In this document: piece after piece, positions 10,285 through 18,877 of the stretch
Layout of the letters: the number at the start of each line of letters is the position of its first letter
Numbering within the stretch: the stretch's first letter is position 1
NCBI GenBank assembly: GCA_001898405.1
Contig: MKTW01000011.1
Span: 68,801 to 132,800, forward strand
Direction of reading: 5' to 3'
DNA from: Sphingobacteriales bacterium 44-61
GTDB taxonomy: Bacteria > Bacteroidota > Bacteroidia > Chitinophagales > Chitinophagaceae
Length of the DNA stretch: 64,000 nucleotides
The notes under the pieces: model-generated
Told to the model about the DNA's origin: nothing
What the model saw: only the letters and a program-made list of their open reading frames with translations
Databases searched by the model: none
Program-made: the position numbers and the translations under genes

Positions 10285-10587
10285 ATGTCTGATCTTAAAC
10301 TGAGTATACCCCATAACCTGCCCGCTGAAGAAGCATTGAACCGCATAAAGGACTTGCTGGGAAACCTGAAAAAAGATCACAAAGACCTGGTGGATAATGC
10401 TGAAGAAAGCTGGGAAGGCAATACCGGTCAATTCAGCTTTTCTGCAAAGGGATTTGACCTGTCGGGTACGATCAATGTTAGCCCCTCCGGTGTTGATATT
10501 GATGCGAAGCTTCCGTTTGCATTATCTTTCTTTAAGGGAAAGATCTCACAGGTGATTACGGACAAAGCAAAAGAATTGCTTTCGTAA
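10285..10587 (+). CDS. PHA-granule-regulation-family small protein
   Basis: 100-residue soluble protein of the polyhydroxyalkanoic acid system family (PHA_gran_rgn). The pattern LSIPHNLPAEEALNRIKDLL, then SWEGNTGQFSFSAKGFDLSG and the end SFFKGKISQVITDKAKELL is the family fold: a helix followed by a small beta-sheet of the kind seen in polyketide-cyclase-like proteins. No signal peptide. Family members occur in many bacteria without polymer genes and their function is largely unknown. It sits alone between the starch-type genes and the galactanase genes, 80 bases after GH13 and 124 before GH53; nothing suggests a role in glycan use. Confidence 0.75.
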   Translation: MSDLKLSIPHNLPAEEALNRIKDLLGNLKKDHKDLVDNAEESWEGNTGQFSFSAKGFDLSGTINVSPSGVDIDAKLPFALSFFKGKISQVITDKAKELLS

Positions 10588-10711
10588 GTATCATCTTTTA
10601 TTTTTTCAGGTCTTTCAAAACTGCGTAGGCGTTTTCCCCTGGGTTGGAAAAATAATGATCAGCGCCGGAAGCAGTTCCTTCTATCCTGGACTCCATGGGC
10701 AAATTACATTA

Positions 10712-11779
10712 ATGGACATAAAAAGAATAAAACCGCAGATGTTCCGCACACTTTTTCTTGGCACCATCCTCTTTCTTGGATCAGGACTTTCCTGCAAAAA
10801 GAGTGCGGGGCGCAATGGGCCTGAACCACCTGGTCCGGAACCGCCGGTAACAACCGGTTTTGCCAAAGGTGCAGATGTAAGCTGGATAACACAGATGGAA
10901 GCAGAGGGCAGGAAGTTTTATAATAGCGCAGGTGTGCAAACAGAAGGAATGCAATTGCTGAAAAGTTTAGGCATGAACACGGTCCGTTTGCGTGTGTGGG
11001 TCAATCCTGCCGGGGGCTGGAACAACCAGGCAGATGTAGTGGCTAAAGCGGTACGTGCAAAAAACCTGGGCATGCGGGTGATGATAGATTTTCATTATAG
11101 CGATAACTGGGCCGATCCCGGTAAGCAAACAAAACCTGTGGCCTGGGCTTCTCTTGATTTTGCAGGATTGAAAACAGCTTTAAGCGATCATACAAAATCT
11201 GTACTGAGTGCTTTAAAGAATAACGGTGTTGCGCCTGAATGGGTAGCTGTAGGTAACGAGACAAATGACGGTATGCTTTGGCCCGATGGCAAAGCTTCCA
11301 CCAACATGAGCAGTTTTGCACAATTGGTGAACACAGGGTATGATGCAGTAAAAGAAATATTCCCATCTGCAAAAGTGATCGTGCATATCTCAAACGGGTA
11401 TAATAATTCCTTGTTCCGATGGATGTTTGATGGCCTGAAAAATAATAATGCGAAATATGATGTGATCGGGATGTCTCTCTATCCTTCACCAGCAGACTGG
11501 TCAACACTGGCAACACAATGCCAGGCGAACATGAATGATATGGTAAGCCGCTATAATAAAGAAGTAATGGTTTGTGAAGTGGGTATGAGCTGGGACCAGC
11601 CTAATGCCAGCAAGGCATTCCTGGCAGATATTATTGCTAAGGTGAGATCCGTGGCCGATAATAAAGGGCTGGGAGTTCTTTACTGGGAGCCCGAAGCATA
11701 TAATAACTGGCAGGGATACACATTGGGCGCATTTGACAATTCCGGCAAGCCCACCATTGCGCTGGATGCATTTAATTAA
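10712..11779 (+). CDS. GH53 arabinogalactan endo-beta-1,4-galactanase, lipoprotein
   Basis: 355-residue GH53 enzyme, which cuts the beta-1,4-galactan side chains of pectin. A lipobox, GLSC, follows a hydrophobic stretch, so it is predicted to be a lipoprotein. The (beta/alpha)8 barrel (about 50-355) begins GADVSWITQME and shows NTVRLRVWVNP, IDFHYSDNWADPGKQ, GNETNDGMLWPDG with the acid/base Glu183, and VCEVGMSW with the nucleophile Glu289. Start: an ATG at 10712 or 10739; both precede the lipobox and the choice is open. The fused GH53 domain of the next gene is a paralogue: for example DFHYSDNWADPGKQ here against DFHYSDYWADPGKQ there. Confidence 0.93.
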   Translation: MDIKRIKPQMFRTLFLGTILFLGSGLSCKKSAGRNGPEPPGPEPPVTTGFAKGADVSWITQMEAEGRKFYNSAGVQTEGMQLLKSLGMNTVRLRVWVNPAGGWNNQADVVAKAVRAKNLGMRVMIDFHYSDNWADPGKQTKPVAWASLDFAGLKTALSDHTKSVLSALKNNGVAPEWVAVGNETNDGMLWPDGKASTNMSSFAQLVNTGYDAVKEIFPSAKVIVHISNGYNNSLFRWMFDGLKNNNAKYDVIGMSLYPSPADWSTLATQCQANMNDMVSRYNKEVMVCEVGMSWDQPNASKAFLADIIAKVRSVADNKGLGVLYWEPEAYNNWQGYTLGAFDNSGKPTIALDAFN

Positions 11780-11820
11780 ATGGTATCTTATTAGCTCTGG
11801 CAATTGATAGAGCAGATCGC

Positions 11821-11853
11821 CCTCGTCCGCAGAAACGGAAGAGGAATTTTGTT
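11821..11853 (+). terminator. Weak hairpin after the GH53 gene
   Basis: CCTCGTCCG and CGGAAGAGG can pair (one mismatch) around a 6-base loop and are followed by AATTTTGTT. This could be a modest terminator between the GH53 gene and the GH2-GH53 gene, or an RNA-processing site. The T-run is short. Confidence 0.35.
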
Positions 11854-11901
11854 GTCCATAGAGAATTAAAAAGGATATTTGATAAATGAAAAGAATAAGC
11901 A

Positions 11902-14900
11902 ATGAGAGTTAACAGCCAGCAAATAATCCTCGGTATCATTCTTACACAATTATTTTTTAATCAACCAGTTTTTTCACAAAATGGTGAAATAAGAAAGCAT
12001 ATCAGTCTTGATGAAGGCTGGCGTTTTCATTTTGGCCATGCGGCTAATGCTGAGAAGGACTTTAATTTCGGCATCGCCAATATCTTTTCGAAATCAGGGG
12101 CAGGTTTGCATACACCTATCGATACCAGGTTTGTAGATACAACCTGGCGTCAGCTCAATATTCCGCACGATTGGGCAGTGGAATTGCCTTTTGTGAATGT
12201 CGCCAATAACGATGTCACTTCACATGGATATAAGCCGGTCGGAGGCCTGTTTCCCGAAACAAGCATTGGCTGGTACCGGCAACGGTTTACTGTAGAGCCT
12301 GCAGATAGTGGTAGCCGTTTCCAATTGCAATTCGATGGCATTTTCCGCGACGCTAAAATATGGCTCAATGGATTTTACCTGGGCAATAATACAAGCGGTT
12401 ATGTAGGCGTATCGTATGATGTAACGGATTATGTCCGCTTCAAAGGGGAGAATGTGCTGGTGGTGAGGGTGGATGCTACGCAATACGAAGGATGGTTTTA
12501 CGAGGGTGCAGGTATATACAGGCATGTATGGCTCAATCAATATAATAATGTTCATATTGCGGATGGCGGTCTGTTTGCTTATTCAGAGGTGAAAGGGAAT
12601 GCGGCTACCGTAAATATTGAAACAACAGTGGAAAACCAGGGGCTTGCCTCTTCGGGTGTAACAGTCTATTCCTATGTCACCAGCAGGGATGGAAAATTGC
12701 TCAGCCAGTCGAAAGAACAGCCTGTATCGCTAGCGGTGAATAGCAGGAGCACGGTGAAGCAAAGATTGCAGGTGAATAATGCCCGGCTCTGGTCGTTGGG
12801 AGATCCTTATCTGTATCGGGTAGTGTCTGTTGTGAAACAGGATGGTAAAATAATAGATCAGGTGCAACACCGGTACGGTATACGGACAATTGCTTTTGAT
12901 GGGGAAAAAGGGTTTTTCCTGAATGGAAAACCGGTGAAGCTGCAAGGGACCAATAACCACCAGGACCATGCAGGTATCGGCAGTGCGTTACCGGATTATA
13001 TGCATTATTACCGCATCAGCCTTTTAAAAGATCTTGGCGCAAATGCTTACCGCACCAGTCATAATGCGCCCAATACAGAATTGCTGGATGCCTGCGACAG
13101 TCTCGGTATGCTGGTGGTGGATGAGCAGCGCCTGCTCAACAGCAGCCCGGAATATATGAGTCAGTTTGAACGGCTGATCCTGCGCGACAGGAATCATCCT
13201 TCCGTTTTTATCTGGTCGATCGGCAATGAAGAGGGATGGATACAAACCAATTCAACAGGTAAGCGGATCGCACAAACATTACTGGCCAGGCAAAAAGAAC
13301 TGGACCCTTCCCGTACCAGTACCTATGCGGCCGATCTGCCCAATGTATTTAATGGAGTGAATGAAGTGATCCCTGTGCGTGGGTTTAATTACCGCCATTT
13401 TGCAGTAGCGGATTATCATAAGGACCATCCGTCACAACCACTGATGGGAACGGAAATGGGCAGCACCGTTACTACAAGAGGTATTTATGAAAAGGATAGT
13501 ATCCGCGGTTATTTGCCTGACCAGGACATTACTGCTCCTTGGTGGGCCAGCCGTGCAGAACAATGGTGGCCGCTTGCTGCTGAAAATTCTTATTGGGCAG
13601 GTGGTTTTGTATGGACGGGTTTTGATTACCGTGGTGAGCCTACTCCATTTGAATGGCCTAATATCAATTCCCATTTTGGTATTATGGATATGTGTGGTTT
13701 CCCGAAAAATATTTACTACTACTATCAATCCTGGTGGACTGATAAGGACGTGTTGCATATATCCCCGCACTGGAATTTCAATAAGCAATGGGGAAAAATA
13801 AAACCGGTGGATGTATGGGTCAATTCCAATGCAGACAATGTAGAACTTTTCCTGAATGGGAAAAGCCTGGGCAAGCAGGATATGCCGCGCAATGGACACC
13901 TGCAATGGAAAGTGGAGTATGAACCGGGTACGCTGGAAGCTGTCGCTTATAAGAAAGGAAGGAAGTTGACCGCCAAAATAGAAACGACCGGGCCACCTGC
14001 AGAAGTTGTGGTAACGCCATATAAAACAACCATGCTTGCTGATGGTACGGACGTGTCGGTGGTCAATATCACCGTAGTGGACAAAGAGGGCAGGGAAGTG
14101 CCCAATGCTGATAACCTTATCCGTTTCAAACTGGAGGGGCCGGGTAAGATCATTGGTGTAGGCAATGGCGATCCCAGCAGCCATGAAGCTGACAAATGCA
14201 TGGATGGTTTGTGGCAGCGCAGCTTGTTCAATGGGAAATGCCAGGTGATCATACAGGGGCTTAAAAAACCCGGTATGATCAAATTTGAAGCAACAGCAAC
14301 AGGCTTATATCCCGGTTCAACAGATATTCTTACTGTTACTCCGGCAAGCATTGCACAGGCTTCTATTGATCCCGTTTATATTTTAAGGGGTGAGGCGGCA
14401 AAGGCAAGGGAAACGACTAAAATGTTGGGAGCTGATATCTCTTTTCTTCCTGAACTGGAAGACAGGGGCATTAAGTTTTCCGACAATGGCGTGGAAAAAG
14501 ACGCGATGCAGATCTTGAAAGATCATGGCTTTAATTATATACGGTTGCGCATCTTTAATGATCCGGCGCAAGACAGCGGATACTCTCCCAAAAGGGGGTT
14601 CTGCGATCTTGAACATACAAAGCAGATGGCTAAAAGGGTGAAAGCAGCAGGGCTGAAATTATTGCTGGATTTTCATTACAGTGATTACTGGGCCGACCCT
14701 GGTAAGCAATACAAACCAGCTGCCTGGAAAGGATTGTCGTTCCCGGAATTGAAGAAAGCATTATACGATTATACAAAGAAGGTGATGCAGGAATTGAAGG
14801 ACCAGGGCACGGTGCCTGATATGGTGCAGATAGGCAATGAGATCAATCACGGTATCGTTTGGCCAGACGGGAATGTTAGCAATTTTGATGGACTGGCTCA

Positions 14901-15324
14901 GTTAGTGAGCGCCGGAACGGCGGCTGTGAAAGCTGTAGACCCTACTGTGATCATGATGCTGCATGTGGCGCTGGGCGGGCAAAATCATGAATCAGTATTT
15001 TTTATAGATAATATGGTGGCGCGTGGCGTTCATTTTGATGTGATCGGGGAGTCTTATTATCCTAAATGGCATGGGACCCTGGATGATCTGCGGGACAACC
15101 TGAATGACCTGGCAAGACGCTATGATAAGGATGTGATAGTGGTGGAGTATTCACAATTAAAAGAGGAGGTAAACAAGATCGCTTTTGATCTGCCAAATGG
15201 AAAAGGAAAGGGCACTTGCATCTGGGAACCGTTAAGTACCTGGGAGGCCATATTCGACAGGCAGGGAAAATCGAATGAATTGCTGTTGAAATACGATACC
15301 ATTTCAAAGCAGTTTATCAAATAA
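11902..15324 (+). CDS. GH2 beta-galactosidase fused to GH53 galactanase
   Basis: 1140-residue exported protein joining two complete enzymes. Residues 1-25 are a signal peptide (VFSQ cut). The GH2 part follows: sugar-binding jelly roll (about 30-215), Ig-like domain (215-325), TIM barrel (325-610) with WSIGNEEGW (acid/base Glu443) and LMGTEMGST (nucleophile Glu518), then two beta-sandwich domains (about 640-825). From about residue 841, MLGADISFLPELEDRG starts a full GH53 barrel with IGNEINHGIVWPDG (Glu980) and VVEYSQ (Glu1082). The predicted joint activity is endo-cutting of beta-1,4-galactan plus release of galactose from the ends. It follows a stand-alone GH53 gene by 122 bases. No stop or frameshift occurs at the joint, so the fusion is read through in one frame. 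The GH2 specificity is inferred from the partner. Confidence 0.92.
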   Translation: MRVNSQQIILGIILTQLFFNQPVFSQNGEIRKHISLDEGWRFHFGHAANAEKDFNFGIANIFSKSGAGLHTPIDTRFVDTTWRQLNIPHDWAVELPFVNVANNDVTSHGYKPVGGLFPETSIGWYRQRFTVEPADSGSRFQLQFDGIFRDAKIWLNGFYLGNNTSGYVGVSYDVTDYVRFKGENVLVVRVDATQYEGWFYEGAGIYRHVWLNQYNNVHIADGGLFAYSEVKGNAATVNIETTVENQGLASSGVTVYSYVTSRDGKLLSQSKEQPVSLAVNSRSTVKQRLQVNNARLWSLGDPYLYRVVSVVKQDGKIIDQVQHRYGIRTIAFDGEKGFFLNGKPVKLQGTNNHQDHAGIGSALPDYMHYYRISLLKDLGANAYRTSHNAPNTELLDACDSLGMLVVDEQRLLNSSPEYMSQFERLILRDRNHPSVFIWSIGNEEGWIQTNSTGKRIAQTLLARQKELDPSRTSTYAADLPNVFNGVNEVIPVRGFNYRHFAVADYHKDHPSQPLMGTEMGSTVTTRGIYEKDSIRGYLPDQDITAPWWASRAEQWWPLAAENSYWAGGFVWTGFDYRGEPTPFEWPNINSHFGIMDMCGFPKNIYYYYQSWWTDKDVLHISPHWNFNKQWGKIKPVDVWVNSNADNVELFLNGKSLGKQDMPRNGHLQWKVEYEPGTLEAVAYKKGRKLTAKIETTGPPAEVVVTPYKTTMLADGTDVSVVNITVVDKEGREVPNADNLIRFKLEGPGKIIGVGNGDPSSHEADKCMDGLWQRSLFNGKCQVIIQGLKKPGMIKFEATATGLYPGSTDILTVTPASIAQASIDPVYILRGEAAKARETTKMLGADISFLPELEDRGIKFSDNGVEKDAMQILKDHGFNYIRLRIFNDPAQDSGYSPKRGFCDLEHTKQMAKRVKAAGLKLLLDFHYSDYWADPGKQYKPAAWKGLSFPELKKALYDYTKKVMQELKDQGTVPDMVQIGNEINHGIVWPDGNVSNFDGLAQLVSAGTAAVKAVDPTVIMMLHVALGGQNHESVFFIDNMVARGVHFDVIGESYYPKWHGTLDDLRDNLNDLARRYDKDVIVVEYSQLKEEVNKIAFDLPNGKGKGTCIWEPLSTWEAIFDRQGKSNELLLKYDTISKQFIK

Positions 15325-15349
15325 GCATAGCAAACAGATAACTAATAAA

Positions 15350-15378
15350 AAACCCTGGCATTGCCAGGGTTTAAATTT
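15350..15378. terminator. Bidirectional terminator hairpin
   Basis: A 10-bp perfect stem (AAACCCTGGC / GCCAGGGTTT) with a 3-base loop lies between the convergent stops at 15324 and 15401. It is flanked by an A-run on the left and TTT...AATTTTT on the right, so it can work as a Rho-independent terminator in both directions. Confidence 0.85.
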
Positions 15379-15400
15379 TTGTAAGATATAGCACGCTGCG

Positions 15401-15781
15401 TTAGCTTACGTTTTTACCTACGATCTTAGCCAGGTCGAACATAGAGATCTGGCTTTTGCCACCAAACAATGTTTTCAGTTTGGCATCGGCATTGATCATA
15501 CGTCTGTTTTTTGTATCCTGTAATTTGTTCTTTTTGATATATTCCCAGATCTTTTTGATGATCTCTGTGCGGGGCAATGATTTATTACCGATCACGTCTG
15601 CGAGTGCTGCGCTTGGTGCCAGTGGTTTCATGAATGCCGCGTTGGGTTTGCGTGCTGATTTTTTCTTAGCTACTTTTTTTGCTGCTTTTTTAGGAGCTGC
15701 CTTTTTTGCTGCTTTCTTAGGGGCAGCTTTTTTTGCTACTTTTTTAGCGGCTTTTTTTGCTGCTTTTTTCTTTGTAGGCAT
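15401..15781 (-). CDS. SWIB/MDM2-domain protein with histone H1-like Lys/Ala tail
   Basis: 126-residue basic protein. Residues 1-47 are repeats built from Lys-Ala-Ala-Lys and Ala-Pro-Lys-Lys units, like the tails of bacterial histone H1-like proteins, and should bind DNA without sequence preference. Residues 50-126 form a SWIB/MDM2 fold: FMKPLAPSAALADVIGN, LPRTEIIKKIWEYIKKNKLQ and NRRMINADAKLKTLFGGKSQ. In eukaryotes the SWIB fold belongs to chromatin remodellers; in Bacteroidota and Chlamydiae small SWIB proteins of this type are known but little studied. It is monocistronic, convergent with the GH2-GH53 gene and ended by the shared terminator. The nucleoid role is an inference. Confidence 0.85.
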   Translation of the reverse strand: MPTKKKAAKKAAKKVAKKAAPKKAAKKAAPKKAAKKVAKKKSARKPNAAFMKPLAPSAALADVIGNKSLPRTEIIKKIWEYIKKNKLQDTKNRRMINADAKLKTLFGGKSQISMFDLAKIVGKNVS

Positions 15782-15899
15782 TGTGCTGAATTTAATGGTT
15801 AGTAATAAAATTACGTTTTAAACCGTAGCTAATATAAGGAATTGCTTTATATACAAAATACCAAATTCTCCACGGAATGTTGATGAAGTGTTTATAAGT

Positions 15900-16160
15900 C
15901 CCTCCGGAAAAAGCTGTTTTCCCCTATGAAAACCGTTTTTGCGGCCAGGTCGGTTTTCTTATTTGTTCGATGAAACCCTTACCAGTATTGAGTCTTATGG
16001 ATTCTTCCCTATGAAGAATGAGCCCATTTCTCCCTCGTGGGAACTTCTTCCGGCTCCGGGAAAAAGAGAAGAAAAATCTGGTTTTTCATAGGGGAAAACC
16101 CGTTCCAAAGGGCGCTCCCCAAGGGAAAAATGGGTTTTTGAGAGAGGGAATTTCCAGGGA
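15900..16160. other. Intergenic region with interlocking inverted repeats
   Basis: The 408-base gap between the SWIB start and the end of the BamA-type gene holds no credible gene. It does hold two long-range inverted repeats: 15916-15934 with 16080-16099 (19 paired bases, one extra T) and 16022-16034 with 16122-16134 (12 of 13). Their order is A-B-A'-B', so if both formed in one RNA they would make a pseudoknot. The core CCCTATGAA occurs at 15922 and 16007 and inverted at 16086, and 16001-16019 is itself a small hairpin (ATTCTTC/GAAGAAT). This may be a structured RNA, a regulatory region or a degraded repeat element. Confidence 0.45.
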
Positions 16161-16189
16161 GTGGTCCCGACTTGCCTTATGCAGTAGCT

Positions 16190-18775
16190 TTAAAACCTGT
16201 AACCTATCGTCAGGTAATTGATAGCGCCCTCTTTTGAATAACCCCTGGAAAATTGTAATAATACCAATTCCACCGGAATGATATAAATGCCCGCACCATA
16301 ACCATTATGCCATTCTTCCGATCTTTCACCCGGCAACCATACCCTTCCGATATCATCAAAGCCGATCATACCTATAGAGCCTGGAAAAAGATAGGAATTG
16401 AAATCAAACAGCTTCAAACGAAGTTCAAAGTTATTATACAGCATTGTTTTCCCTGAAAACCTCCATGTATGATAACCACGGAGAGTCTGGGGGCCGCCAA
16501 GTTTTAATAGCTGGAAATAGGCAGGCTCGCCTACCGTAACACCGGCACCTGTGCGATTGGCAATGGTGAGAACAGATCTTTTGTCGGGGTTGATATAAAA
16601 GCTGAATGCTGAATTGATCTGACCGTATGCATCCTGCTGATGGCCGAGCTGCCGCATGGCGGAAAGACTGGTGTACCAATGAATGCCCTGGGTCGGAAAT
16701 GTTTTATTCAACCGGGTATCCAGTTCTGCAGAGCCAATAAGTCCTGCATAATATTTAGTGGCAAAAACATTTTCTTCCGGATGTTCCTGGTTAAATTCTT
16801 TCAGGTATTTGAATTCATTGTTGACTGCTTTACTGGTATAATACTGACCGGCAATGCCTCCATTGATCGTAAGATGACGGTAAGTGCGGCCGATGCGCAC
16901 ATCGGCATTTACCACATCATACCTGTTGCGGTAATACCCGATCTTCTTCGTGTCTTTGTCTTCAAACATACTTTCATTGCCCAGTCCAAAGAAATTACTG
17001 ACATTATTGGGGCCTCTCGAAGTGATATTAATGTTCAGATCATTATTGCCAAAGGCTTTCTTATAATCTGCATAATAGGTGAAGAGAAAGGACCTTCTTT
17101 CAATAGAATAGTCCATGAGCAATTGGTGGCGGAAAGCATAAGGCGTTCGGCGGAAACCATGTTTGGTATAAGCAAAACCTGCGATCAGGCTGATGCCGAT
17201 ATCTGTATTGTAATGGGCGGATATGATAGGTTCAAAACGGTCATACTGGAAATTCTTCGGGTCGAAACTGTTGACCAGGCTATCTGTTGAAACCCTGACC
17301 CTGGCTTGCCGGTGGGAAGGAAGGAGATTATTCTTGTCTGAGCGGTCATAAATAAAAAGATTCTTCCTGTTGTTGGTATTGCTGTCAACATAAAACTGGT
17401 CTTCTCCGCCACCACCGATCATGCGGATGCGGATAGGAGAGGATACTGGCCCCTGCACATGAAATTCGTCCTTACCATCAAATCCGTATAATCTTATTTC
17501 CGTGGTAACAGCGGGATCAAAGCTGCGCTGGTAAACGATATCGTTTCTCGATGTGTCTTTCTTCAGTTTATAAATATTTACAAGCAGGTTATTGCCTTCC
17601 TGTTTTATAATGAACTGTTCCCGTTTATCAGAAGCGGGAACATCCACATAAACAGACAGGAAGCGATAATATTCCAGTGCCATTCTTTCCAGGTTATTAC
17701 GCCTGGCGATCATAGTGTTGATGGTTTCCTCACCTGAGAGTTGGTAAATTCCTTCAGGCATCCGGCGGATAGCCTGCCGGATCAATGTATCGGTGAGATG
17801 GGTTTGCACATAACTGATCTCTTTTAGCCAGTCGGCCTCACTAAGCCGGTTCAGGAAATAGCGGTCGAAATAGCGGGCATTGAAATTCCAGCCTTTTACA
17901 TCACGGATAGAGTTTTTATAAGGCTGGAATTTTGATTTCAGCCATTGATGGGAAACGATCCAGGGAAACACGCCGGATGTTTTGTAATACACCTGGTCAC
18001 GGTCACGCGGAATGGGTATATAGCTGGTTTCCTTATTATTCTTTATCCTTTCCCACCGCCATTGGTCTTCATGCCGGTCCCAATCGCCTAAGAGCATATC
18101 GAGCAGGCGTGCTCTTAATACGAGAGATTGATCAACGGTTACATCGTTATCTTCCTGCAATTTTTCCTGGGCTTTTACCGTGTTGTCTGTTTTGTTGGAA
18201 TCAACGGGCTCGCGTTCTTCCAGTAAAAAAACACGGTTGCCGAATTCCTGATGGTAACTGCCCAGTGCGGGATCATCTGCCACATAAACGATCTCGGGAT
18301 TGGAATGGGGAATGTTTAATGCTGCTGCTAAAGGAGGAACTGTGATGGCGGCGAAGGGGTTGGCCGTGGTTACCTGGTCCTGCAATATATCACGGGCAAC
18401 TGTTTGCTTCAGGTTGGCCGGCAGTTGCCGTTCGGGATATTTCTGTACGCTTCTTAAAACCCAATCGCGGCCTGCTCCATCACGCAACCTCAATGAACGC
18501 GTTTGCTGGCCTCCACCTTCCTGCAGAATTTTCAGCCCGCCTTTTTCAGTGCTTAAATGAACGATCCTCACTTTTACCGGCACGGCCCATAGTTGCCGGT
18601 AATTTTCACCGAATAGTAACCGGTGAAGTTTGCTTACTTTATTATATCCTGGTGCAATGGTGACCAGCATGCTGTCTGCATTGCTTTGAGCAATGCCTGT
18701 GAAAGCGCAGCTAATAAGGGCCAGCAAGAATATAAAAGGTAAATAAAACCGCTTGCCTTGCTTATCTGTCGCCAT
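16190..18775 (-). CDS. BamA/TamA-type outer-membrane barrel with kinase-like N-terminal region
   Basis: 861-residue exported protein. Signal peptide 1-30 (start ATG at 18775 preferred to an upstream one at 18862, which would add 29 residues before the signal). The C-terminal part (about 490-861) is a bacterial surface antigen (BamA/TamA) 16-strand barrel: LLKLGGPQTLRGYHTWRF, GMIGFDDIGRVW and the end YLTIGYRF. No POTRA domains are visible. Residues 90-300 instead show a pattern like PI4K/Fam20/HipA-type kinases: VLRSVQK (Lys112), a hinge-like VFLLEERE, LLGDWDRHEDQW (Asp233) and IPIPRDRD (Asp258, Asp260). About residues 400-450 have two RTX-like turns, GFDGKDEF and GGGGEDQF. The barrel call is firm; the kinase-like reading is inference from motif order only. 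Similar regions occur, as I recall, in longer Bacteroidota proteins with a metallophosphoesterase in front. Confidence 0.85.
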   Translation of the reverse strand: MATDKQGKRFYLPFIFLLALISCAFTGIAQSNADSMLVTIAPGYNKVSKLHRLLFGENYRQLWAVPVKVRIVHLSTEKGGLKILQEGGGQQTRSLRLRDGAGRDWVLRSVQKYPERQLPANLKQTVARDILQDQVTTANPFAAITVPPLAAALNIPHSNPEIVYVADDPALGSYHQEFGNRVFLLEEREPVDSNKTDNTVKAQEKLQEDNDVTVDQSLVLRARLLDMLLGDWDRHEDQWRWERIKNNKETSYIPIPRDRDQVYYKTSGVFPWIVSHQWLKSKFQPYKNSIRDVKGWNFNARYFDRYFLNRLSEADWLKEISYVQTHLTDTLIRQAIRRMPEGIYQLSGEETINTMIARRNNLERMALEYYRFLSVYVDVPASDKREQFIIKQEGNNLLVNIYKLKKDTSRNDIVYQRSFDPAVTTEIRLYGFDGKDEFHVQGPVSSPIRIRMIGGGGEDQFYVDSNTNNRKNLFIYDRSDKNNLLPSHRQARVRVSTDSLVNSFDPKNFQYDRFEPIISAHYNTDIGISLIAGFAYTKHGFRRTPYAFRHQLLMDYSIERRSFLFTYYADYKKAFGNNDLNINITSRGPNNVSNFFGLGNESMFEDKDTKKIGYYRNRYDVVNADVRIGRTYRHLTINGGIAGQYYTSKAVNNEFKYLKEFNQEHPEENVFATKYYAGLIGSAELDTRLNKTFPTQGIHWYTSLSAMRQLGHQQDAYGQINSAFSFYINPDKRSVLTIANRTGAGVTVGEPAYFQLLKLGGPQTLRGYHTWRFSGKTMLYNNFELRLKLFDFNSYLFPGSIGMIGFDDIGRVWLPGERSEEWHNGYGAGIYIIPVELVLLQFSRGYSKEGAINYLTIGYRF

Positions 18776-18877
18776 TAGCCGGAGAGATTTTGTGAACCTA
18801 AGATAACATAAGAAATTTGTTCGGTAACGAAATTGCCCTGTTGTCCTGGTCTCAGATCCCATTTTAGACGGGAAAGC

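Noticed and set aside
13432-14184. 250-residue open frame on the minus strand inside the GH2-GH53 gene
   Set aside because: It is antisense to a firmly identified enzyme, has no family resemblance and no promoter; it is a by-product of codon use.
15640-15781. Regular DNA repeats in the SWIB gene resembling a tandem array
   Set aside because: They are the codons of the Lys/Ala/Pro tail in a single open frame, so they are coding rather than a CRISPR or intergenic repeat.
16640-17290. 216-residue plus-strand open frame inside the BamA-type gene
   Set aside because: Antisense to barrel strands; no signal, domain or start context.
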